Positions 1 through 8,544 of a stretch of 64,000 nt of DNA are shown piece after piece (the first letter of the stretch is position 1; each line of letters begins with the position of its first letter). The notes beneath the pieces were generated by a model. It was not told where the DNA came from, searched no databases, and saw only the letters and a list, made by a program, of their open reading frames with translations. A program made the position numbers and the translations under genes. Source of the stretch: Thioalkalivibrio sulfidiphilus HL-EbGr7 (lineage in GTDB: Bacteria; Pseudomonadota; Gammaproteobacteria; Ectothiorhodospirales; Ectothiorhodospiraceae); the NCBI RefSeq assembly GCF_000021985.1, contig NC_011901.1, positions 1,240,001-1,304,000 on the forward strand. The letters are read 5' to 3'.

Positions 1-115
1 CCAGCATGTCGATGGCTTCCATGACGGCGTCCTTCACGTGGGTCTCCACGTTGCGCGGGGTGATGTCGGCGCGGCGCTCGAAGGCCTCGATGATGATCTC
101 CTGAAGCTTGCTCAT
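1..115 (-). CDS. dapD: tetrahydrodipicolinate N-succinyltransferase, N-terminal fragment cut by the window edge
   Basis: Only the first 38 codons lie in the window (reading leftwards from the ATG at 115). The residues MSKLQEIII.EAFERRADITP match the helical N-terminus of DapD, which succinylates tetrahydrodipicolinate in the succinylase branch of lysine/diaminopimelate synthesis. A CGGAG ribosome binding site lies about 8 nt upstream of the ATG. It follows dapC by 43 bp on the same strand, so the two probably form one operon for consecutive steps of the pathway. The identification rests on a short stretch, but the dapC neighbour supports it. Confidence 0.8.
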   Translation of the reverse strand, partial: MSKLQEIIIEAFERRADITPRNVETHVKDAVMEAIDML

Positions 116-158
116 GGTGTGACTCCGTTGGGTCTGGAAATGGGTATGGGGATGTGTG

Positions 159-1355
159 TCAAAGGGATTCCACGAAGCGGCGGATGCGTCCGGCGGCCTC
201 GATGCATTCGTCCAGGGGGGCCACCAGGGCCATGCGCACCCGGTTGCGTCCCGGATTGCCGGCCTCGGTGTCCCGGGAGAGATAGCTGCCCGGCAGCACG
301 GTGACGTTCTGCTGCCCGAACAGCTCCCGGGCGAAGGTCTGGTCGTCCACCGGGGTCTCGGGCCAGAGGTAGAAGCCCGCGTCCGGGCGCGAGACCTTGA
401 GCACGTCGCCGAGGATCTCCAGCATGGCGTCGAACTTCTGCGCGTACAGTTGGCGGTTCTCCTCCACGTGGGCCTCGTCGGCCCAGGCGGCGGTGCTGGC
501 CGCCTGGCTGGGCGGGGCCATGCTGCAGCCGTGGTAGGTGCGATACAGGTGAAAGCGCTCAAGGATCTGCGCGTCGCCGGCCACGAAGCCGGAGCGCAGG
601 CCGGGCACGTTGGAGCGCTTGGACAGGCTGTGGAACACCACGCAGCGCCGGTAGTCGGTGTTGCCCATGCGCGCGGCGGCGCCCAGCAGGCCCGGGGGCG
701 GGGTGGCGCCCGGGAAGTGGATCTCGGAATAGCACTCGTCGGCGGCGATCACGAAGTCGAAGCGCTCCGCCAGTTCGATGGCCTGGCGCAGGTGGGCCTC
801 GTCCATCACCGCGCCGCTGGGATTGCCGGGGTTGCACAGATACAGCAGCTGGCAGCGATTCCAGACGGCATCCGGCACCGCGTCCAGCTCCAGCAGGAAG
901 CGGTTGTCCGCGCTCAGGTTCAGGAAATGGGGCTCGGCGCCCGCCAGCAGGGCCGCGCCCTCGTAGATCTGGTAGAAGGGGTTGGGCATCAGCACCAGCG
1001 GGTCGCGGCTGCGGTCCACCACGCACTGGGCGAAGGCGAACAGGGCCTCCCGGGTGCCGGTGACCGGCAGCACGTGGCGTGCCGCGTCCAGGCTGCCGGC
1101 GGGCAGGTCGAAGCGCCGGGTGGCCCAGGCGGCGATGGTCTCGCGCAGGGCATCACCGCCGCGGGTGATGGGGTAGTGGGCCAGGCCGTGCAGGTGGCTG
1201 GCCAGGGTCTCGGCGATGAAGCCCGGGGTGGGGTGCTTGGGTTCGCCGATGGACAGGGCGATGTGTTCCAGGTGCGCCGGTGGCTTGATCCCCGCCTTCA
1301 GTTCCGTGAGTTTCTGGAAGGGATAGGGCTGCAGACGGTCCAGATCGGGATTCAT
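159..1355 (-). CDS. dapC: succinyldiaminopimelate aminotransferase (PLP, fold type I)
   Basis: 398 residues, full length for a class I/II aminotransferase. It should transfer an amino group from glutamate to N-succinyl-2-amino-6-ketopimelate in the cytoplasm. Visible fold-type-I landmarks: the substrate-side motif CNPGNPSGA (about 174-182), the PLP-ring aspartate in AADECYS (D207), and the Schiff-base lysine in HSLSKRSNVPG (K246). The C-terminal arginine region is present. dapD follows 43 bp downstream, which favours the DapC assignment over other aminotransferases of this class. No strong Shine-Dalgarno is visible before the ATG. Confidence 0.9.
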   Translation of the reverse strand: MNPDLDRLQPYPFQKLTELKAGIKPPAHLEHIALSIGEPKHPTPGFIAETLASHLHGLAHYPITRGGDALRETIAAWATRRFDLPAGSLDAARHVLPVTGTREALFAFAQCVVDRSRDPLVLMPNPFYQIYEGAALLAGAEPHFLNLSADNRFLLELDAVPDAVWNRCQLLYLCNPGNPSGAVMDEAHLRQAIELAERFDFVIAADECYSEIHFPGATPPPGLLGAAARMGNTDYRRCVVFHSLSKRSNVPGLRSGFVAGDAQILERFHLYRTYHGCSMAPPSQAASTAAWADEAHVEENRQLYAQKFDAMLEILGDVLKVSRPDAGFYLWPETPVDDQTFARELFGQQNVTVLPGSYLSRDTEAGNPGRNRVRMALVAPLDECIEAAGRIRRFVESL

Positions 1356-1483
1356 GGGCGCGCGGGTCGGGGTTCAGGGAAGGGGGCGATTATACGCGAA
1401 GGGCGCCGGCCGTGCAGGCGCAGGCGCCGCAACGGTATGCTTGTGGCATCGCTTTCCGAGATAACCCTGCAAACGGTGTCCCC

Positions 1484-2047
1484 ATGGGCCAGATCCTGTC
1501 AGCCATCACCCCACAGCAAGCCGAGTTCATCCGCGCCCAGCCCCTGTACTTCGTGGCCAGCGCGCCCCGGGCCGATGATGGCCACATCAATCTCTCGCCC
1601 AAGGGTCTGGACAGTTTTCGCCTACTCAATGCCAACAGCGTCGCCTACCTGGACCTGACCGGCAGCGGCAACGAGACCGCCGCCCACGTGACGGAGAACG
1701 GGCGCATCACCTTGATGTTCTGCGGTTTCGGCGAGCAGCCGGGGATCGTGCGCCTCTACGGCAAGGGGCGGGTGGTGCGTCCCGGAGAGCCCGAGTGGGG
1801 GCAACTGCGTCCGCTGTTCAGTGCCTTTCCCGGCATCCGTCAGATCATCCACGTGCAGGTGCAGCACACCCAGACCTCCTGCGGTTTCGGCGTTCCACAG
1901 ATGGACCTGGTGGGGCAGCGGGACGCGCTCCCGGACTGGGCAAGGCGCAAGGGTCCCGAGGGGGTGCTGGACTATCAGCGGCGCAAGAATGCGTTCAGCA
2001 TCGACGGTCTGCCCGCGCCCGGCATCGACACGGTGGAACAGCCATGA
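1484..2047 (+). CDS. pyridoxamine 5'-phosphate oxidase-like FMN-binding protein
   Basis: 187 residues from the ATG at 1484. A longer frame opens at 1412, but its first 24 codons do not look like this family. The split-barrel flavin fold is suggested by the N-terminal FVASAPRADDGHINLSPKG and the following strands (NSVAYLDLTGSGNE, RITLMFCGF), typical of the PNPOx-like group that handles FMN or F420. The true PdxH substrate residues cannot be confirmed, so the substrate is unknown. Its stop overlaps the next start in an ATGA quartet, so the two proteins are probably translationally coupled. Confidence 0.75.
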   Translation: MGQILSAITPQQAEFIRAQPLYFVASAPRADDGHINLSPKGLDSFRLLNANSVAYLDLTGSGNETAAHVTENGRITLMFCGFGEQPGIVRLYGKGRVVRPGEPEWGQLRPLFSAFPGIRQIIHVQVQHTQTSCGFGVPQMDLVGQRDALPDWARRKGPEGVLDYQRRKNAFSIDGLPAPGIDTVEQP

Positions 2048-2418
2048 GCGGCCGCTTTCTGGGTATCCACCACGCCAGCCTGATCGTGGCCGACACGGCG
2101 CGCGCGCTCGCCTTCTACCGGGACGTGCTGGGCCTGCCGGAGCTTGCGCGCCCTGATTTGCCGTTTCCCGGGGCCTGGCTCGGGGCGGGCGATCAGCAGA
2201 TTCACCTGCTGGAGCTGCCCAATCCCGACCCGGTGGATGGCCGCCCCGAGCACGGCGGCCGGGACCGGCACGTGGCGTTCTCGGTTTCGGGCCTGGAGGC
2301 GATCAGGCAGCGGCTGGAGGCAGCGGGTGTGGCTTATACGATGAGCCGTTCCGGGAGGCCGGCGCTGTTTGTCAGGGACCCGGATGGGAATGCAATGGAG
2401 CTTATGGAAGCTCCATAG
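2044..2418 (+). CDS. VOC-superfamily (glyoxalase/dioxygenase-like) protein
   Basis: 124 residues and a single vicinal-oxygen-chelate domain with two beta-alpha-beta-beta-beta modules. The N-terminal GIHHASLIVAD and the central DRHVAFSV carry histidines H10 and H76, and the C-terminal DPDGNAMEL carries E119; these are the usual metal-ligand positions. The single domain is the length of a glyoxalase I subunit, but the substrate cannot be deduced. The ATG overlaps the stop of the PNPOx-like gene (ATGA). The gene is followed directly by repeat C1 and the IS5 element. Confidence 0.8.
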   Translation: MSGRFLGIHHASLIVADTARALAFYRDVLGLPELARPDLPFPGAWLGAGDQQIHLLELPNPDPVDGRPEHGGRDRHVAFSVSGLEAIRQRLEAAGVAYTMSRSGRPALFVRDPDGNAMELMEAP

Positions 2419-2524
2419 AGACAAGATTCAAGAGACAAGAGGCAAGCACGAATTCCTTTAACCTCGCGGGGGATCGCAGAGCGGTGGTTTCCTCTTGTCT
2501 CTTGAATCTTGTCTCTTGCCTCTA
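2417..2524. repeat. family C inverted repeat, copy C1
   Basis: Left arm about 2417-2447 and right arm about 2490-2524 are near-perfect reverse complements built from the words GAGACAAG, ATTCAAG and AGGCAAG, separated by about 45 nt. A second copy lies at 50352-50430. C1 lies between the convergent VOC gene and glnD. The IS5 element is inserted at the CTAG that closes the right arm (compare ...CTCTAGCGC at the end of copy C2). Confidence 0.85.
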
Positions 2525-2525
2525 G

Positions 2526-3689
2526 GGCATCTCTGAATAACCCAGCCTGATGCCAAAAAAATCTGCTTCCGCAGTCTAGTCGTTCAAATTTCGATCAATG
2601 CTACCCCCCAAAGGGGCTCATTCCGCCCATTTCCCGCCGGTTTGGGGTGGAAAACAGGCGTACTACCCCTACGCGAGCATGTAGGGTTCCGCCCGCAGCA
2701 GGTTTGTAAACCCTGCCAGCAGGTACAGTCGGCTCGTGTTCTTGGCCAGGCCACGATAGCGAACCTTGGCATAGCCAAACATCTGCTTGATGCGCTGGAA
2801 CACATGCTCCACCTTTGCGCGCATGCTCGCCTTGTTCTTCTCGATCTTGTGCAAGGGCGATCTCTTCGGCAGCGCCGCGCGCTTGCCTGGCCGCATCGCG
2901 ATGCGCCAGTCCACCCGGCGATCTTGATGCTCTTCGCGCCTCTCGATGCCCTGATAGCCGGCATCGGCCCACACCACTTTTTCCTCACCATGCAGCAGTT
3001 TGTCGGCCACGTTGATATCGGCTTCATTGGCGGGCGTCGTCTCCAGGCTGTGGATCAGGCCCAGCGTGTCATCCACGCCCACATGCACCTTCATGCCGAA
3101 ATGCCAGGCGTTGCCCTTCTTGGTCTGGTGCATCTCCGGATCGCGCTCGCCAGACGCATTCTTGGTCGAACTCGGCGCCGACAGAATGCTGGCATCCACG
3201 ATCGTGCCCTCCTTCAGCATCAAGCCCTGCTCAGCCAGAGTCTGGTTGATCTCCTTGAACAGCTTCGCTGCCAGGTTGTGGCGTTCCAGCAGGCGTCGAA
3301 AGTTCAGGATCGTCGTCTCATCGGGGATCCGGTCCAACTTCAAGCCGGCGAAGCGGCGCATCGACTCCACTTCGTACAGCGCGTCCTCCAGCCCCGGATC
3401 ACTCAGGTTGTAGAACAACTGCAGGCAGTGCACGCGTAGCATGGTCGGCAACGGGTAGGCAGGCCGACCGCCCTGCGGACCGGCCTTGGCGTAGTAGCGA
3501 ATGATCTTCTTCTCCAGCCGCTTCCACGGAATCAGCCCTTCCATCCGCTCCAGGAACAACTCACGCCGGGTCTTGTGCTTCTTGTTCTCGTATTCGGCTT
3601 CTGCGAAAGTCAGCTGGCTCATGGCGAATGGCTCGGGTTGGATGCGATGCCGGGATTATGCCAAATGGGCTGGGTTATTCAGAGATGCC
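2526..3689 (-). mobile_element. IS5-family insertion sequence, complete
   Basis: 1164 bp bounded by perfect 22-bp terminal inverted repeats (2526-2547 and 3668-3689, starting GGCATCTCTG) and by a direct duplication of CTAG (2522-2525 and 3690-3693), the target duplication size of IS5. It carries one transposase gene on the minus strand. Perfect ends, an intact transposase and identical flanks suggest a recent insertion. It lies 4 bp beyond the glnD stop codon and splits repeat C1 from its flank. Confidence 0.95.
2669..3622 (-). CDS. IS5-family transposase
   Basis: 317 residues with a DDE catalytic domain. The acidic triad can be placed at D143 (TIVDASILSAP), D220 (VWADAGYQG) and E272 (KVEHVFQRIKQMFG), and the motif around the third residue is diagnostic of IS5 transposases. 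The N-terminal half contains the DUF772-like helix-turn-helix region (PLPTMLRVHCLQ). The frame is intact, so the element may be active. It is the only gene between the 22-bp terminal repeats. Confidence 0.95.
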   Translation of the reverse strand: MSQLTFAEAEYENKKHKTRRELFLERMEGLIPWKRLEKKIIRYYAKAGPQGGRPAYPLPTMLRVHCLQLFYNLSDPGLEDALYEVESMRRFAGLKLDRIPDETTILNFRRLLERHNLAAKLFKEINQTLAEQGLMLKEGTIVDASILSAPSSTKNASGERDPEMHQTKKGNAWHFGMKVHVGVDDTLGLIHSLETTPANEADINVADKLLHGEEKVVWADAGYQGIERREEHQDRRVDWRIAMRPGKRAALPKRSPLHKIEKNKASMRAKVEHVFQRIKQMFGYAKVRYRGLAKNTSRLYLLAGFTNLLRAEPYMLA

Positions 3690-3697
3690 CTAGCGCT

Positions 3698-6397
3698 TTA
3701 CTCAAGCGCTTCCCGCAACGCCTTCTCAATCTCCCCCTGCCGTTCCCGGTCCTGGATGGGCCGGTCTTCCAGGTCGGTGATGTAGAACACGTCGTCGGCC
3801 TGTTCGCCGGCGGTGGCGATCTTGGCGTTGTGCACCTTGATGCCGCAGCGGGTCAGCGTGGTGCCGATGCGCGACAGCAGACCGGGGCGGTCGCCGGTGG
3901 TGATGGCCAGCAGGGTGCGGTTGAAGTGCAGGCGATCGCCGAACTCGATACGGGTCGGCACGTTGAAGTGCTTGAGCCGGCGCGGGGTGCTGCGCACCAC
4001 GGCGGTGGGCGGCTGGTCCGGGTTGCCGAGACGCTCGGTGAGCACCTGGGCGATCTCGTCCATGCGCAGGGGGTCCATCACCGGGTGACCCTCGTCCTCC
4101 AGCACCAGGAAGGTGTCCAGGGTCTTGCCGCTGGGGGTGGTGATGATGCGCGCGTCCACGATGTCCAGGCCCAGCTGGGTGAGCGCGGTGGTGGTCAGGG
4201 CGAACAGGTTGGGATGGTCCTCGGTGTAGAGGAAGATCTCGGTGCTACCCCGGGCGGTCTCGCGGCGCACCCGCACCAGGGGACGGGTGTCCGGGCCCGA
4301 CTCCAGCACCGCCCGGGTATGCCAGGCGATCTCGTCGGCGGAATGGCGCAGGAAGTATTCCGGCTCGAACTCCTCCCAGAGCCTGAGACACGCGGTCTCG
4401 TCCATGCCCTGGTCCCGCAGCAGGCCAAGCGCCTGGGTCTGGGCCTCGTGGACCAGTTCCTCCTGGTCCGGCGGGTTGTCCAGGCCCCGGCGCAACACCC
4501 GCTGGGTGGCGCCATAGAGTGTGGACAACAGGGAGTCCTTCCAGGAATTCCACAGCTCCGGGTTGGTGCCGCGGATGTCGGCCACGGTGAGCAGGTAGAG
4601 GTAGTCCAGGCGGGTGTTGTTACCCACCTGGGCGGCGAAGTCCTGCACCACGTCCGGGTCTGAAATGTCCTTGCGCTGGGCGGTCAGGGACATGAGCAGG
4701 TGGGCACGCACCAGCCAGGCCACCAGGTTGGCGTCGTACTGGGACAGGCCGTGGTTGAGACAGAACTCACGGGCCTCCTCGGCGCCCAGTTCGGAATGGT
4801 CCCCGCCCCGGCCCTTGGCGATGTCATGGAACAGGCCGGCGAGATACAGCAGCTCGGGCTTGGGGATCCCCTTGAACACATGGCTGCAGTGGGGCAGCTC
4901 GTCGGCCAGTTCGGGCACGGCGAAGCGGCGCAGGTTGCGGATCACGAACAGGGTGTGCTCGTCCACGGTGAAGGCGTGGAACAGGTCGTACTGCATGCGC
5001 CCGACGATCAGGCCGAAGGCGGGCAGGTAGGCGGCCAGCACGCCGTAGCGGTTCATGCGCCGCAGCTGGTGGGTCAGGCCCTGGGGCTGGCGCAGGATCT
5101 CCATGAACAGGCTGCGGCTGGCCAGGCTGGCGCGAAAGTCCTCGTCGATCAGGTGCCGGTGGGCGCGGATCTGGCGGATGGTGGCAGCGCGTACACCCTG
5201 CAGTTCCGGATGCTGTTCCAGCAGCAGGAAGATCTCCAGCAGGGCCTGGGGGTGCTGCTCGAAGACCCGTTCGTGGACGGTCTCGATGTATCCGTGACGG
5301 TCCTGGAAGCGGCGGTTGATGGGTACGGGGGTGTCGTCACCCTTGCCTGGCAGCAGGGCCTCCCGGAAATGCTGCAGCAGCATCTCGTTGAGCCGCTCCA
5401 GTTCCATGACCGTGCGGAAGTACTGCTGCATGAACTGCTCCACCGCCAGGTTGTGATTCTGGTCGGTGAAGCCCAGCTGGTTGGCCAGGGCCCGCTGGTG
5501 GTCGAACAGCAGGCGGTCCTCCTTGCGCCCGGTGAGGGTGTGCAGGGCGAAGCGCACCCGCCACAGGAAGGTCTGGCCGTCCACCAGGTCCCGGTACTCG
5601 GCCTCGTTGAGGAAGTCCTGGGCCACCAGTTCGTGGAGGCTGCTGGCGCCGAAGTGGCGCTCACTCACCCAGCCGATCATCTGGATGTCGCGCAGGCCGC
5701 CGGGGCTTTCCTTGAGGTTGGGTTCCAGGCGGTAGGCGGTGTCGCCGAAGCGGTGATGACGCATCTCCTGCTCGCGGAGCTTGGCGGCGAAGTATTCGCC
5801 GCTGGCCCAGGTGCGTTCGGGGGACATGGCCGCTGCAAGACGCCCCATGAGCACGTCGTCCCCGGCCAGCAGGCGCGCCTCCATGAGGTTGGTGGCCACG
5901 GTGATGTCGCGCGCCGCCTCCTCGGTGCACTCCTCCAGGCTGCGCACGCTGTGACCCACCTGCAGGCCGATGTCCCAGAGGAAGGTGAGGAAGCGGCTGA
6001 TGGCCTCGCCGGTCTCTTCGGCCAGCGGGCCGTCGTGCAGCAGCAGCAGGTCCACGTCCGAGCCAGGGTGCAGCTCGCCGCGGCCGTAGCCGCCCACGGC
6101 GATCAGGGCCATGTCCGGCCGGGCCTCCAGGCCGAAGCCCTCCCAGGCCAGGGCCAGGATGCGGTCGATGATGGCGGCCCGGCCGTGCACCAGCTCCACC
6201 ACGCTGACCCCGGAGCGGAAGCCCGCCTCCAGGGTGCGCCGGGCGGCCTCCAGGCAGTCGCCGTAGGCCTTGATGTCGGTCAGGCGGGCGCGCAGGGTGC
6301 GCTCGTGATGGCCCCAGTCCAGGGGCAGGGCCACCGCGTCCGGCAGGGTGACCCAGTCGGTATGGCTGCGGGGTTCGACGGGGGAGGCAATGGCCAT
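3698..6397 (-). CDS. glnD: bifunctional uridylyltransferase/uridylyl-removing enzyme
   Basis: 899 residues, the usual GlnD length. It senses glutamine and uridylylates or de-uridylylates the PII proteins that control glutamine synthetase. Domains in order: nucleotidyltransferase (GGYGRGELHPGSDVDLLLL, 102-120), a helical linker, an HD hydrolase domain with the HD pair at 524-525 (FHDIAKGRGGDHSELG), then two ACT domains (about 710-790 and 825-899) that bind glutamine. The assigned ATG is only 4 bp from a palindromic element and has no Shine-Dalgarno, so the true start or its translation signal is uncertain. The 3' end is 4 bp from the IS5 duplication. Confidence 0.95.
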   Translation of the reverse strand: MAIASPVEPRSHTDWVTLPDAVALPLDWGHHERTLRARLTDIKAYGDCLEAARRTLEAGFRSGVSVVELVHGRAAIIDRILALAWEGFGLEARPDMALIAVGGYGRGELHPGSDVDLLLLHDGPLAEETGEAISRFLTFLWDIGLQVGHSVRSLEECTEEAARDITVATNLMEARLLAGDDVLMGRLAAAMSPERTWASGEYFAAKLREQEMRHHRFGDTAYRLEPNLKESPGGLRDIQMIGWVSERHFGASSLHELVAQDFLNEAEYRDLVDGQTFLWRVRFALHTLTGRKEDRLLFDHQRALANQLGFTDQNHNLAVEQFMQQYFRTVMELERLNEMLLQHFREALLPGKGDDTPVPINRRFQDRHGYIETVHERVFEQHPQALLEIFLLLEQHPELQGVRAATIRQIRAHRHLIDEDFRASLASRSLFMEILRQPQGLTHQLRRMNRYGVLAAYLPAFGLIVGRMQYDLFHAFTVDEHTLFVIRNLRRFAVPELADELPHCSHVFKGIPKPELLYLAGLFHDIAKGRGGDHSELGAEEAREFCLNHGLSQYDANLVAWLVRAHLLMSLTAQRKDISDPDVVQDFAAQVGNNTRLDYLYLLTVADIRGTNPELWNSWKDSLLSTLYGATQRVLRRGLDNPPDQEELVHEAQTQALGLLRDQGMDETACLRLWEEFEPEYFLRHSADEIAWHTRAVLESGPDTRPLVRVRRETARGSTEIFLYTEDHPNLFALTTTALTQLGLDIVDARIITTPSGKTLDTFLVLEDEGHPVMDPLRMDEIAQVLTERLGNPDQPPTAVVRSTPRRLKHFNVPTRIEFGDRLHFNRTLLAITTGDRPGLLSRIGTTLTRCGIKVHNAKIATAGEQADDVFYITDLEDRPIQDRERQGEIEKALREALE

Positions 6398-6401
6398 GGC
6401 G

Positions 6402-6569
6402 CTAGCCCGAATGTTTCGTGAATTCGCGCGATGATCGCGCAGGATATTGGTCGCACAGGGGATTTTCCGAGGAAGCGTCGTATTGGATCATACGGCCGAC
6501 TGAGGAAAATGCCCTGTGCGGACAAGAGACAAGCGAGGGCGTGCGCAATTCATGAAACATTCGGGCTAG
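6402..6569. mobile_element. CTAG-flanked palindromic MITE-like element between map and glnD
   Basis: 168 bp. The ends 6402-6424 and 6547-6569 are reverse complements with one mismatch over 23 bp (starting CTAGCCCGAATGTTTC). A second, imperfect palindromic layer pairs the GCACAGGGGATTTTCC region with GGAAAATGCCCTGTGC. CTAG at both extremes can be read as a 4-bp target duplication. No coding capacity is visible. The right-hand CTA (6566-6568) is the complement of the TAG stop codon of map, and the left end is 4 bp from the glnD start. Confidence 0.75.
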
Positions 6570-7342
6570 ATGGCGTGGTCCTTCTCTTCCTGTCGCAGGG
6601 TCAGCACCTCGTATCCGTTTTCGGTGACCAGGATGGTGTGTTCCCACTGGGCGGAGAGGCTGTGGTCCTTGGTGACCACGGTCCAGCCATCGGCCAGCAG
6701 GCGGGTGTGGCGCTTGCCCACGTTGACCATGGGCTCGATGGTGAAGGTCATGCCGGGCTTGAGTTCCAGGCCCTTGCCGGGCTCGCCGTAGTGCAGCACC
6801 TGGGGATCTTCGTGGAACACCTTGCCGATGCCGTGGCCGCAGTATTCCCGCACCACGCTGCAGTGCTGGGCCTCCACGTAGCTCTGGATGGCATGGCCGA
6901 TGTCCCCCAGCCGGGCGCCGGGGCGCACCTGCTCGATGCCCAGCCACAGGGCCTTGTGAGCCACGTCCACCACCCGCTTGGCGCTCACCGAGGGCTTGCC
7001 GATGAAGAACATGCGGCTGGTGTCGCCGTGGTAGCCGTCCTTGATGACGGTGATGTCGATATTGAGGATGTCACCGTTTTTCAGGCGCTTGTCCCCGGGG
7101 ATGCCGTGGCAGACCTGGTGGTTGATGGAGGTGCAGATGGAACGGGGAAAACCCTTGTAGTTCAGGGGGGCGGGCACCGCGTCCAGGTCGTTGACGATGT
7201 AGTCGTGGCAGATCCGGTCCAGTTCGTCGGTGCTGACGCCGGCCTGGACGTGGGGAATGATCATCTCCAGGACCTGGGCGGCCAGGCGGCCGGCCACGCG
7301 CATCTTGTCGATCTCTTCGGGGGTCTTGATGGTGACGGCCAT
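6566..7342 (-). CDS. map: methionine aminopeptidase type I
   Basis: 258 residues from the ATG at 7342; a TTG at 7366 would add 8 residues, and neither has a clear ribosome binding site. It removes the N-terminal methionine from nascent proteins. The pita-bread fold is recognisable from ITVIKDGYHGDTSRMF (first metal aspartates), the central YCGHGIGKVFHEDPQV (metal histidine), and MTFTIEPMVN (metal glutamate). It lies divergent to rpsB, the classical gammaproteobacterial arrangement. The TAG stop falls inside the CTAG end of the palindromic element at 6402-6569. Confidence 0.95.
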   Translation of the reverse strand: MAVTIKTPEEIDKMRVAGRLAAQVLEMIIPHVQAGVSTDELDRICHDYIVNDLDAVPAPLNYKGFPRSICTSINHQVCHGIPGDKRLKNGDILNIDITVIKDGYHGDTSRMFFIGKPSVSAKRVVDVAHKALWLGIEQVRPGARLGDIGHAIQSYVEAQHCSVVREYCGHGIGKVFHEDPQVLHYGEPGKGLELKPGMTFTIEPMVNVGKRHTRLLADGWTVVTKDHSLSAQWEHTILVTENGYEVLTLRQEEKDHAI

Positions 7343-7427
7343 GGACGAGGGGTTTCCGGTCTTCAAAGCCCGGTAGAATGACAGGTTTGGCGGGGGGTGG
7401 TCAAAAGCCCGGAGTTCCCCTGCGCGT

Positions 7428-7456
7428 TTGTTGTGATCAGCCGATTATGGTATAAA
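7428..7456 (+). promoter_or_regulatory. sigma-70-type promoter for rpsB-tsf
   Basis: TTGTTG (7428-7433), a 17-bp spacer, then TATAAA (7451-7456). It stands about 150 bp upstream of rpsB in the map/rpsB divergent gap and would produce a structured leader. Confidence 0.65.
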
Positions 7457-7515
7457 GCGCCCGCGTTCGGTGCAAACCCGGCCGGACGCACCCACACATT
7501 ACCCTGAAACCGCAC

Positions 7516-7576
7516 ATGCGCCGGCACATCCAGTCGGGTGCCCGTTGAGACAGACGGGTTTCTGGATGGGGCGCAT
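7516..7576 (+). promoter_or_regulatory. rpsB leader hairpin, candidate S2 autoregulatory site
   Basis: The arms ATGCGCC...ATCCAG and CTGGAT...GGCGCAT pair across a second internal stem (CGGGTGCCCGT.../GACGGG). The hairpin ends about 30 nt before the rpsB start codon. In gammaproteobacteria the rpsB leader is known to bind S2 and repress rpsB-tsf. The position and fold agree, but the S2 contact nucleotides were not checked against a covariance model. Confidence 0.5.
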
Positions 7577-7608
7577 GGAGGCTCAACCCAGACCACGGAG
7601 ATATAGAT

Positions 7609-8436
7609 ATGTCCAGCGTGACCATGCGTCAGATGCTCGAGGCCGGCGTGCACTTCGGCCACCAGACCCGCTACTGGAATCCCAAGATGGCTCCCTTCAT
7701 CTTCGGGGAGCGCAACAAGATCCACATCATCAACCTCGAACAGACCCTGCCCCTGTTCAACGATGCCATGAACTACCTGGGCAAGCTGGCTGGCAACGGT
7801 GGCAAGATCCTGTTCGTGGGCACCAAGCGTTCCGCCCGTGACACCATCGCGGAAGAGGCCCTGCGCTGCAAGATGCCCTACGTGAACCACCGCTGGCTGG
7901 GTGGCATGCTCACCAACTTCAAGACCGTGCGTGAATCCATCCGTCGGCTCAAGGACCTGGAGCTGATGCGCGAGGACGGTACCTTCAACCGTCTGAGCAA
8001 GAAAGAGGCCCTGATGCGCACCCGCGAGCTGGAGAAGCTCGAGCGCAGCCTGGGCGGCATCAAGGACATGAACGGCCTGCCCGACGCCATGTTCGTGATC
8101 GACGTGGGTTACGAGAAGATCGCCGTCAAGGAGGCCAACAAGCTGGGCATCCCGGTGATCGCCGTGGTGGATACCAACAACTCCATCGAGGGTGTGGACT
8201 ACGTGATCCCCGGCAACGATGACGCCATGCGCGCCATCCAGCTGTACGTGTCCGCTGCCGCTGACGCCATTGCCAACGCCCAAGTGACCAGCCGCGCCAC
8301 CGCCGCCCCTGCCGGCGACGACGAGTTCGTGGAGGTCAGGGAAGGCGCCGAGGCGTCCAAGAAGAAGGCGACCGTGAAGAAGAAGGCCGCCCCGCGCGCC
8401 GCCTCCGGCGAGTCCGCCGAGGCCGCCGCGGAGTGA
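7609..8436 (+). CDS. rpsB: 30S ribosomal protein S2
   Basis: 275 residues. The N-terminal [19 protein letters not shown] is the S2 signature, and the second signature ([10 protein letters not shown] near 160) is present. The C-terminus carries a lysine/alanine-rich tail of about 40 residues ([14 protein letters not shown]), longer than E. coli S2 (241). The start is set by CGGAG 8 nt upstream. Co-transcribed with tsf after a GC hairpin. Confidence 0.97.
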   Translation: MSSVTMRQMLEAGVHFGHQTRYWNPKMAPFIFGERNKIHIINLEQTLPLFNDAMNYLGKLAGNGGKILFVGTKRSARDTIAEEALRCKMPYVNHRWLGGMLTNFKTVRESIRRLKDLELMREDGTFNRLSKKEALMRTRELEKLERSLGGIKDMNGLPDAMFVIDVGYEKIAVKEANKLGIPVIAVVDTNNSIEGVDYVIPGNDDAMRAIQLYVSAAADAIANAQVTSRATAAPAGDDEFVEVREGAEASKKKATVKKKAAPRAASGESAEAAAE

Positions 8437-8438
8437 TG

Positions 8439-8470
8439 GCCGGCCCGCCTCCGGGCGGGCCGTTTCGTTC
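8439..8470 (+). terminator. rpsB-tsf intergenic hairpin (attenuator or weak terminator)
   Basis: GGCCCGCC and GGGCGGGCC form a strong stem just after the rpsB stop, followed by GTTTCGTTC rather than a clean U-run. It probably lets only part of transcription through to tsf, or protects the rpsB 3' end. Confidence 0.55.
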
Positions 8471-8544
8471 CAGAGCCGACTGATGCCGGGTGAACCGCCC
8501 GGGGTCACGTCCGATTCATACAGTACCGAATTCAGGAGTATCCC

